NCBI RefSeq assembly: GCF_964355755.1 | Contig: NC_092680.1 | Location: 13,867,001 to 13,931,000 of the forward strand | Direction of reading: 5' to 3' | Origin: Antedon mediterranea | Lineage: Eukaryota > Echinodermata > Crinoidea > Comatulida > Antedonidae | DNA length: 64,000 nucleotides | Part shown: positions 1 through 10,300 of the stretch, one piece after another | Layout of the letters: every line of letters begins with the position of its first letter | Numbering within the stretch: the first letter of the stretch is position 1 | Made by a program: the position numbers and the translations under genes | The notes under the pieces: generated by a model | Told to the model about the DNA's origin: nothing | What the model saw: only the letters and a program-made list of their open reading frames with translations | Database searches by the model: none

Positions 1-95
1 TAAAGTGGCCTAGTTGACGTGAGGCCGAGTTGACTTCAGGGCGAGTTGACTTGTGGGCGAGTTGACTTGGGGTCGACTTGAATTTGACTTAGACG
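1..95. repeat. Degenerate minisatellite, ~16 bp
   Basis: Five or so imperfect copies around the core GGGCGAGTTGACTT, continuing off the left edge of the window. Confidence 0.6.
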
Positions 96-269
96 GGTTA
101 AAGCCTTTGATCATAATTAAATACAACAGTATAATTAGCCTAGTTATTATGATATTGAGCATTTTAAATTTATTAGACTCTTTTACCTATTGTTATTTCT
201 ACTCTGAAAGACCTACGAACCAAAAATATAAAATGTAATAGGAATTTGACTGAATAAATGATTTGTACA

Positions 270-480
270 TTTGTAGAATACCTTTTGCACATTTAACGTC
301 AAAACGGATCGTTTTTACATTTAACGTCGTGATGTTTGCACATTTGCAGGTTATACATTTTTACAGATTTGCACATTTGAAGGTAAAATGTTTGCACAAA
401 TGTGGTTGTTTGCACATTTGAAGGTAAAATGTTTGCACAAATGTGGTTGTTTGCACAAATGTGACTTTTTGCACATTTCA
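270..480. repeat. Minisatellite with TTTGCACAAATGTG / TTTGCACATTTG cores
   Basis: Repeated TTTGCACA units, including a duplicated stretch that reads TTTGAAGGTAAAATGTTTGC twice (375-395 and 418-437). Each unit is partly palindromic (CACATTTG against CAAATGTG). The short ORFs across it are a by-product. From 481 to 599 I see nothing definite. Confidence 0.6.
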
Positions 481-599
481 CGGCTCCACAGCCCCCCTCA
501 GCCTAATGATGCTCGCATAGCCAATAAAATAATGTGCCACATTTCATTCCTAGTGCTAAGTGCTTTAGTGTCAACAAGCTTTTCTTGCGTGAATTTTAA

Positions 600-1231
600 A
601 GACCCCTTTCCCTGCAATTTTGGACGTTTTTTGGAAAATAATATATATACAGTATATCACTTTAAAAACATTAAACCATGTCATTCCTTGTCTTAAATGT
701 ACGTTTTATGGTAAATTATGATAAAAAGTGAGAAACAATGCACTACCTAAGTAGCTCGCGGCGATCGACCTCTCGTGGACGGTCTTAGGCCTAGCCTAGC
801 TAGGCTTAGTTTTGTAGGCCTAGCTGGTAAACATCGATAACGTACGAACATCGTACGCTAGCTATATACCTAGCCTGACGTTGTATAGTTGCTGCATTAA
901 TTGTCTTTCTATTTTTGCCAAACTCCGTTGATACAAATTGGGGAAAACCCGGTATTTTCGCTGAAAAGTTAGGAGTCTTCCATTTGTTTTGGCTTCACGA
1001 TCGATCGAAAAGTGGGCGAATTACAGGTGAAAAACAAAAATATCAATCCGCGCGCAATGCATTTTGGGATTTATAGCGGGCCGCTATAATTATTAGAATC
1101 GATTTATTTTTCACATTTTTAACCATTTAAAGACGAAAAAAGTTATCCCAATAGGACCATATAGTATTATTTTTACATTAAATATAGTTTGTGATCTTAA
1201 ATTAGATCTAAAAAACGTAGGGAATGGGGCT
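600..1231. mobile_element. TTAA-flanked non-autonomous DNA element, copy A
   Basis: TTAA lies on both sides (596-599, 1232-1235). The ends are short inverted repeats, AGACCCC on the left and GGGGCT on the right, followed by TTCCCT-like sequence at both. A related copy lies inverted at 53584-54168 and a diverged fragment at 26682-26920. Shared landmarks are the AGCGGGCCGCT palindrome near 1076, ATCGATCG and a TAGGCC island. There is no coding capacity. TTAA targets are typical of piggyBac and Kolobok superfamilies; which one is unresolved. Confidence 0.75.
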
Positions 1232-1291
1232 TTAATTAAAAAAGTTAATTAGATTTTTCTGATTTTATCGTAATTTTCCCCTAATTTAATT

Positions 1292-3555
1292 AACGCCGTG
1301 GTTAGGATTCCGGCACCGGAACTCAACTGCTCACCGGTAGGGAATCCGACACGCTATTGCGCATGCCCAGAGCTCTGGGAAGTGAATTAGCTTGCACTAA
1401 TAATACAGTAGTGCCACACACCACACACCACCACCGAGAGTCGGAGTGTTATAATAGGGATTTACTGTAGCCTCGATAGTCGTTGCGCGAGCGAGAGATG
1501 GATGAAACTTGGCCTATGCCATGCATGAATTAATAATTAGAATACGACTACGCCACGCGTTAAAATAATTATAATGATATTAATAAGAATCAGTATCTAT
1601 CTAAGAATCGTAATGCTGTTTTTAGCGTTGCGACCCCGAATTTCCGAACAGTTTTTTCACATCCACGCGGTGGCTGCCGTCAACAAATCAACTTATGATT
1701 GCATGTTTATGTACAGTATAATGCGTTATGAAAAATCAAAAAAACTAGTCATGTAATTACTGTATATAGTTTATATATGAATGAAGCAACAACTTTTTAA
1801 TTACAAAATAAATAGGCCCACTGATCACGTCTAACTGGTAGCCCTAGCCTAGATTATTGGATCCCGTATTAGTATGCATGTAGGCTAGTTCGCCGTGTGG
1901 CAGTGGCGTAACAGGCGGGGGGGGGGCAGGGGGGCGGAATACCCCCCTGGCGGATTTTACCGGGTTGAGAAGCGTTCGATCGGGCTGGGTAACAAGTAAA
2001 AAAAATAAAATAAAATACAAAGAAGGGATAGAAGAAAGAAAATATAAGATAAGAATAAAATATACGATATATGATATGGCTTCAAATGAGTCACAGTACA
2101 GTATGATATCATATGATATTCAAGTAAGATGACGCACTGCTTATCAGTACATTAACAAGCGGTCAGTTGACTGTGGTTTTTGGCGTCTTTTATCTAAGCC
2201 GCCATCGCGGGCATCTCATACACAATTGTGACGCTGTGCTGTGCGTCCGTGTGAGGCCACCTTAAAAAAATACACTCCTACTAATCGTATGTAACGCGCT
2301 AGCGATCAGCAAAATGAACGTACTTTCGTGGTTGGCTGTCACTCCAATACTCAATCTTTCACAGGCATACTAACACAACACTACGATTGTTTACTACAGG
2401 TCTAGTCAAGCCTTAATAAATTTAATTAATATAAATCGACATAAGAATATAAAGTATATTTTAACTAAAATATAAAAACCTAACACTACATTTACAAGAT
2501 AAATTCTATTTGATAACTGCTGAACATCGTGGCACAGAGCATAGTTGTTTGCTTGACATAAAAGGGTATTCCCCTACACAGGTCTCTGCGTGCGTGTGAC
2601 GTGCCCAGCCAGCTGCTTGATAGTATAGAGAGAAAGCATGCAGCTCACGCAAGTGCAAGATGCAATGGTTGAGTGAATTCAGGGATCACCTTAATTCCAT
2701 GGTTTGTTACCTAAACACCACATGATGGTGAATATGCCTGTTAAAGTCTCAATGATACGATCCCTTAATGTACCATGTTGTTGTTAGGAGGCTTAAAGGG
2801 AGGAGGGATCTAGCCTAGTTTCGGTCGGCAAGAGAATGCCTTCCTCTGACAATTTAAGGTCGGCAATAAGGTCGGCAATTGAAATTCGTGGGCTGGAAAT
2901 TTCACCAAATTATATAGTTCATAAACAAAAGAGTTTAGCCGGAAATGCGATTTGCGGCCATACATAGGCCTATAGAGAAAAAATTCGAGGGTATGTTTCC
3001 ACTAAACAATTTAACGATCCACCCCGCCGTCAAACCTGGTTACGGCCCTGTTTCAGTCTTCTAACCGGAAAAATTACTACCTTTGCCAGGTGCGGATCCA
3101 ATGTTAGATTGGGTTTTCACATGTTCAAATGTTATGTCACCTGAGTTTTTAACGGTGGAAAATGTACGATCATTTTGCTGATTGCTGTGCAATAAATGGG
3201 AGTGTTATTTCCAGGCCAACTACTACTAGTTAGGCGCCATTTATCATGAATTTTATGTGCGAGAGTACCATTTCCGACGATCTAGGGGTGTCATTTACCA
3301 AAATTCGCTTCGCCACAGCCCCCACCATGGGGGAGCTGTGGCTCAAGTACTTGGTGTCTGGAAAGATTTTCCCCTCTTTGCCCCCCCTGACAAGACCCCC
3401 TTGTTACGCGGCTGCCGTGTGGGCGCCATGATCCATCGCGCGCTGTTATTAGAGGAGAGTCGCCGATTACCTCGCTCTGGGCATGCGCAATAGCGTGTCG
3501 GATTCCCTAACGCTGGGCAGTTGAGTTCCGGTGCCGGAATCCTAACCACGGCGTT
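1292..3555. mobile_element. 2.26-kb element with ~85-bp terminal inverted repeats
   Basis: 1292-1376 and 3471-3555 are inverted repeats with only a few mismatches. They start AACGCCGTGGTTAGGATTCC and include TTGCGCATGCCCAGAG. TTAA adjoins both ends (1290-1293; 3555-3558, one extra T on the right). The interior has short ORFs only, so it is non-autonomous. Two CAG(T/G)G(C)CGTAAC-like ends at 1902 and 3051 hint at a nested insertion, but no target duplication was found. Confidence 0.7.
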
Positions 3556-3594
3556 TAACTAAACACTACTGGTGTTAAGAATTTCTTACCCGAT

Positions 3595-3722
3595 CGTCTT
3601 TCACCCTTGATGGACACGATCGTCTCACGATTTGGGCCCGATCGTCTCACGATTTGGGCCCGATCGTCTCACGATTTGGGCCCGATCGTCTTGAAGTGGT
3701 CACGATCGTCTGATAACCCACT
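3595..3722. repeat. 22-bp tandem repeat with CGATCGTC core
   Basis: Three perfect copies of GATCGTCTCACGATTTGGGC-type units, flanked by partial units that keep only CGATCGTC. Lies upstream of the NCBP1 promoter. Confidence 0.7.
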
Positions 3723-3959
3723 TGTCACTACTCACTACATATTGGCCTAGCTAGCTAGTACGTAGGCGCGGCGCGCCGCGCCTAGAACTAGCCTAGGGCC
3801 TAACTAGGCTACATCACGCCCCAATACAATTGATTGACAATTCTTAACATAGGCTTAGGCCTAGCGTAATATTAAAACATTATTGAATAGGCCTAGCTGT
3901 TTTTATATCATAATATTATGTTGTTAAGCCTTATTTACCACAATAATAGAGTAAACCTT

Positions 3960-4374
3960 TCGTCTTTAGGCCTTTTGATAAACGTTGTATGGAGGCTGCC
4001 ATTTTGGTAAGTTCTTCACCACCTTTTTCAATAATTTCAAAACAGTTAATATTTCATACACAGTATGTGATAAAATTAATATAGTAAAATTGGATTTGAA
4101 AAATAGTAATTACTTTCATATTTATTAGCAGAATGAAAAATCTTTCTTTAAAAAAAATAGATAAAATAACCGAAAACTGAAAATTAATTATTAGAGGAAG
4201 TCTCAACCACTCGACTTTTTCTTACAACTTTTAACCCGCGTCGATCGTCGACGCCGCTCTCTGCATGCTGTGTCGTGTGTGAAGACATTTGTATTGTTTC
4301 TAAACAGACACGCTAGGATATGTTGAAGTTTTGATTTTATAAAAAATAAGTTGAGTTGTTTTATTCTAAAGAAA
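3960..4374 (+). promoter_or_regulatory. Probable NCBP1 promoter and 5' leader
   Basis: GCCATTTTG at 3998-4006 matches the YY1 consensus (reverse complement CAAAATGGC), often found near start sites of housekeeping genes. It is followed directly by a good splice donor (GTAAGT at 4007). A pyrimidine-rich stretch ending in AAAG at 4368-4371 could be the matching acceptor, so a 5' exon upstream of the first coding exon is plausible. No TATA box is evident. A short GC-rich patch (about 4236-4262) sits just before the start codon. Confidence 0.4.
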
Positions 4375-7300
4375 ATGTCTGCTAAAAGAAGAAAGTATAG
4401 TGGGGATGATGGTGACGCTGGTAAGTAAATTTATAAAAATCAGTCATCTGATTTACCAGATGGTTAGCCTCTAGGCCTAGGCCTAGGCCTAGCCTACTAC
4501 TAGGCTAGGCCTAGCTAGAGTAGGCCCCTCGGTCGGCCTAGTAGTAGTAGGCCTAGCCTAGCCTTAGGTAGCCTAGATAGTAAGAGAGGTTAGGCTAAGG
4601 GTGGCCTAGGCGCTACGCCTAAGCCTAGCCTGGCTAGGGTGGTAGAGGTAGTGGGACGATTAAACCCGGGACGATTCGGCACTGAAACAGTTCCAGGACG
4701 ATTTGGCCCTGAGACGATTCAGCCCGGGACTATTCGGCCCACGTTTGGTGGGACGATTCGGCTCACTTTTGTTTTGGGCCAACATCCCAAATAAATGACC
4801 AAATTCATATTCATTTTTTTTAGTATTTATCAAGTTTTTAAAGGTATGGATACCGCATGGAGGTATAAAAATAGAAGGAGAGAGCTCCCAAGATAAGCCT
4901 TTGTAGTACTGTAGTCCGCCGCCTCATAAAATTAATTGATGTCCTCCATATAGCACAGCCTGTTACGTATATGTTTTAATCCCGTCCTTCAGTCTGCATA
5001 ATGCGGTCACTTCCGGCGTAGTCGCTTCCGGGTCGCGTTCTGTGTCGTTGCGCATGCTCTGCCGATCAACGTGCTATTGTTTAATGCTAAGAGATGCGTA
5101 AAATGGCTGCTTACAGCATGGATGATTTTTATATTGGCGGAGATCTCAGCAATTTAAGCGATTTTGAAGAACTTCTAGATAACATAGAAGATACAGAAAA
5201 TAATGATGATGATGATGATGATGTTTGTATTTGTGGGCAATTAGGCACAATGGAAATGATCCTGTGTGAAAATACATCGTGTTCTGTCAAGTGGTTCCAT
5301 TATGAGTGTGTTTCTCTCACAAAGAAAACCATACCGAAAGGCAAGTGGTATTGCAAAAACTGTACGGAAGGTAAGGTACTTGCGAATATTAAGTATACCT
5401 GGGTGGTTGTTGATAAAACAGACCACCAAGTTACTATAGTAGCTAGGAATTATTAACCCCATTGACTTATGAAAAGGCCCAGGAATATACTGTAACTTTT
5501 ATTATTAACACTGGGCTAGCTAGGCCTAGCTGGTGGACTACAAACTGGCGGAGTAGCGTCAGCTAGGCAAGACAGTACGAGAGGCCAATAGTACAAATCA
5601 AGTGATATTATTTTCAAAATTACAGGTAAAGAAGTATGTACTAAAGAGAAAAATAAAGGAAAAAAATCAAAAGAAAAGACAGAAGAAACTGGGCACAAGA
5701 AAACTGATCTTACAAAAAAAACCAAAAAACAAAAAAAAGGTATTGTCGTGTACTACTACTATGCCATGGACAAGACAATTATAATTACAGTTGTTTTTTT
5801 TATTTATAGAAAACATATATTATTTTTATCTTGTTTTTAATTGAAACTAATTAAAATCTCTCATTTTATTGTTTAGTCTTGCGTCCCCCATCCTGCTTCC
5901 TTAAAGACATGGCACTCGGCAAGGCAGTGGATTTTGTCATTACGACACTTAAAGACATACCAAATAAGCCAATTTACAAGCTGCAATTGCAAAATACAAA
6001 GGAGATAAGACGTATAGCTTCTATACTATTTGAAAAACAGGGAGATACAAAATTTAAGCGTTTCAGTGAAACGACTATAGGAAAGCTGTGGAACTGCATC
6101 GAGTTCAGCCGCACAAAGTATTTATCAGTAGAAGCAGACAATGAAATGTGGCGCTCTTTTCATTTTGTGAAAATTAGTACAATCGATTCCTGGCATGTAT
6201 TACTTGCAGAAATGGAAATCCAATTTACAACCATACCAGCTAATATTTTATACCAAGAGCTTCTTTTAGATCTCATGAAATTACTTATATCGGAAAGTAA
6301 CAGGGTCAACAACACCAGTGATGATGTTGCTGCAAGTCCTATAATTTTGACAAAAGATGAAGAGGAAATTTTGAGGTACCTTGCCGGGTATATTCCACAT
6401 GCACTATTGAAACGCTACAGAAAATTACCAAACAATATTACAGCATCAGCTTTTACAACAGAATTATTAATGTGGAAAGAGCAGAAAGAAATTGAGTCAA
6501 CTTCATTTTATGCATACACTCATGCTTGGATCAGTAAACAGAATCGTGGTGGACTGTTTCAAGTAAACGACAAAGTGTTCCTACTATTTCGAGAACTGGA
6601 GGTTGTGTTCCAAGAACATGTTACAGGAAAGACTTTGTCCCAAATGAAAGGTGTAAATTTGAATAATCTATTAATGGGCAAACTACAGCAGAACAGAAAA
6701 GTTGATAGATGTTGGTGTGCAGTTATTAATGGAAGATTGCAAGAAAGACTATCTTTAGAATTGCAACAAAAAGTATATAGGTACTGGATAAAGATTAGGA
6801 GTAAAGCTTTTGTTAAAGTCTATCTAGACCTACAGAAAAAGAAAGATGCATCATCAGTATCTGGCAAATGTGAAAAAGCACTTCGTAAAACATTGCATAA
6901 AAACTAGTACTGTATTTATTTAGAACCTTTGATCAAAGTGGTAATAAACATTACACATTTATAATATTCTGTATACCCCATAACATCAATACCAGCCTAC
7001 TCCAGAGTTACTGCAATTTTTTTTTGTATAATCATATAAAGTAATTAAAAATAAAAAGTTCAATAAATAAATAGTAATGCGATTCATTTCTGTCCTTTGT
7101 GTAGTGGCGTTGAATCTAAATAGTTATTACTACTTGTTGATGATTTGCAGTTGGCCTTTTTGGAGGCACGTACACAATTACCAGCAACATGAAGTACCAT
7201 CATGTTGTGGCCAAACTGTTCAATAGTTGGATTATCGTATGATCGACCTACTCCTCTCTGTTTGCTGAAATACTCTTCAAGTGGGTCTTGATTGAGTTTT

Positions 7301-10300
7301 TCGCTTAAGATGTACTTTGCCCCGGAACACAGCAACTGCCGACTCAGTTGGACAAATGAACGAACTAGAAGATAACAATTTATTGTAACATGATTATATA
7401 TTAATTTATAAGACAAGATCTGATAACATTTTACTTATGCAATCACAATCATGATTAGCTGTTTTTATGAAACTCACCTGTCATGCGTATACCATAAACA
7501 GTCGCATCGCTAAGACACATCTTCTTCTTTTGTGCATTTGATACATATGGCAGCGTTCTTACTTCCTCTTCCCATTCATCAAAGAATGAAAGAAATTCCC
7601 CCTCGAGCCACTAAATAAATAGAGTTTTTATAGACAAAACAGGTTACATTATACCACATAATCATGCTGTAGGTTGGTCAATTTGATTCAATATCCCTTG
7701 AAAATAACTTACCTCAAATCTCCAATCATCAACGGATGTATATGGTACAAGAGTTGGCTTAACACTTTTGGTAGGGTTCCATGGCTTAGAAACATTCAAG
7801 CAGTCAAAAAACCGATCAAGGAAGCGTACAAATTTTTGTGTTGATTTTGTGTCAGTTCTGCCCTGTGCTTCTAAAGCATTAGCTACTGATGTACTCAAAA
7901 CCTGTTAAAATTACAATAAAATAAGGATATGTTGACATAAAGATTTCCAACCAGAACCGCATTTTTCCAGATTGACAGTTGTAGAAAGTTACTGTACCTG
8001 TACTGCCATGTGCACTTTCATTCGATGAGAAGAAGACAGGTGTAGATGCTCATAAGTAATTTTGTTTAACCGCCTTAGTCCAATACTATTCCGCTTGTCT
8101 AATCCTGTGTCCCATTCATACAGTTTTAGTAGCTGCGTCCATGTAATATCCTGTTTGTTAAACTGAGAGGTAAAATTGTAATGTATTAATCAATTGTTCA
8201 TTTGTGAGTTCTATCTATATTTTGATTATGTCTGGTCAATCCTGATTGTCAAATAATAATTTAATAATAACAGGTTGTTATTAATTAATTTTTTTTGGAG
8301 TAAAAACACTTACATGTAGATTTCTTGTCTTGTTATGATAGTTGGAGTTCTCCCAATTATTTCTAGCCGTTTTCATCAGATGTGGTGCATCACTGATAAA
8401 AAACAGTCGTCGGTGAGGATCAACAGGATGTGTTGTATAGAAAGTCACTCCATCAGTGCATACTTCAGTGCTTGAATGCAAAGTGAAGAACTTTCTATTT
8501 GGAGCGGCTCCATCACAAACAAATGCTTGGACACGTAATCCCAATGCTTCCAATACATTAACTGCTTCACTTATGATGGGATACAAGGACCTACTACCAA
8601 TACCTTCTGTTGGGTAATAGGATATTGGTGTAAGCAGTGACCCACAAATGCTTCTCGCCATTAACACCAAAACATGTGTGGCTAGACTAGCATCATTGCT
8701 GCCATTGCAACGTGCCTCAAAGTCTGCAATGTCATTCGATATGTCCCCAACATCTGTGTAGCCAACTAGCTGTCCGCTTCCAACATTGAACACTAGACCG
8801 GACTTCACCTTCATCTCATCAAATAATATCGAAACATCACGTTCATAATCAGAGATTTGCTCAATCCGCAAGTCACTAAATACTCTATTTAAAAATTCAT
8901 CACTGATCCCAGCGATAGGTGTTGCAAAGTGGGTGTATTTTTTTAATGTTTTTAAATGTGGTAATTTCAAAAAACCACTGTCTCTTAGCAACTCATAACC
9001 AGATGTGGATTTTGAACTTAATGCAATACACCACCGAATTATTGCTGGATGCCAACGCATTTGTTTGTTTTTTTCATAAGCCTCTTTTTGTTGTTTCCAC
9101 AACAACTGAGCTGCTGGTTTATCTTCCAGTAGTTTTTCAGCAGATTGAAAGCGAGTTAATGTCTCACCTAGCAACTTGGCCTGAGTTTCTGTGATTGCGG
9201 TCGCCTCCTTACTGATGACATCACATATTTTGTCTTGTAGAAGATTGCTTCGCCTTTTCAGACTTTTGTTTTGCTGTTTTAACAGATGTGCCTTGCGACT
9301 AAGTTCGCACTTTGATAGGAGATCATTTCTTACAGATGATGACAATACATCACTAACACTGGAACTTGCTCTTTGTTTGTTAACCAAAGACATCAAATCA
9401 CTGCGATGCACTTTACAAGGAAAGCAACGGCCCTCACTTTCAATCAATACATGACAATTTATATGCCTTGTATTAGTCTTGCTTACCAAATCTATGTCTG
9501 TGTTTCCAGCACAATAGGTCATATTTGACACAGCGCATATCAACTTAACAATATCTTCAGAATTCAAATTCTTGCCAAAGCTCTGAAGATGACCCTTCTT
9601 ACTCACTGGCTTTTCATAGGCGTATACTTCCCAACAACCCTCATCACTTACAGAAATACATTTGCTAGCTTGACCGCACTTATTGACAATTGCAAAAACA
9701 TGGAAATTCTCATCAATACAACTACCAAACCCAAGTTTTGCTGCATACATTTGGACTTCACTCCAGTTGATTTTTAACTCTGGGCTGCCATTATCTTTAA
9801 ACTCGGCAAGCTGAATGTTTAATAAAACCTTTTTGTTCCGCTTGGCTTTATCCCACCACCTTCTTAAAGATCGAACACAAATCTCACATATGAATTCTGG
9901 AAAACAATCATTGTCATCACTGATGTCAATATTGAAAGCACGTTGAATTTGCAATTGAAATCTACCTTTCTTGTAGGCATCGGTTTGTGTTACTCTGCTA
10001 ACACCACAAAGCCTGCAACAATTATTCATATCTTTTTCTTTCTGTTTCCTAAGTCAAAAAGAAAAATAATTAATTAAATTACTGTACTGAATGTATGCAT
10101 ATTTAATAATATAAAACTGCATGAATAAGTTAATGTATGCCTGGCCATACATTATAATCATTATATTAGACCTATGAGTATTTAAACATTTAATAATATT
10201 ACATTATTATTAATAATATTAAGCTATTTTATATGCCTAGCCTAAATAAATTTTAAAACAAATCATAAATTTAATTGCCTGGTCCTAATTAATGATAATA

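Noticed and set aside
299-696. ORFs at the left edge (60 and 102 codons)
   Set aside because: They run through a TTTGCACA minisatellite and unique AT-rich sequence with no motif.
1902-3051. Nested element with CAGTGGCGTAAC and CAGGGCCGTAACC ends
   Set aside because: Ends resemble known TIR types, but no matching target duplication was found and the inverted similarity is short.
5602-5784. Separate Lys-rich ORF within the transposon
   Set aside because: Wrong frame over the second exon of the PHD-finger gene; the correct frame joins 5370 to 5626.
5094-6907. PHD-finger gene as a host gene nested in NCBP1 intron 1
   Set aside because: It lies wholly between the perfect terminal repeats and converges with the transposase, so it belongs to the element.
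8919-9777. Three + strand ORFs of 62-91 codons
   Set aside because: Shadows of transposase exon 1 on the other strand.
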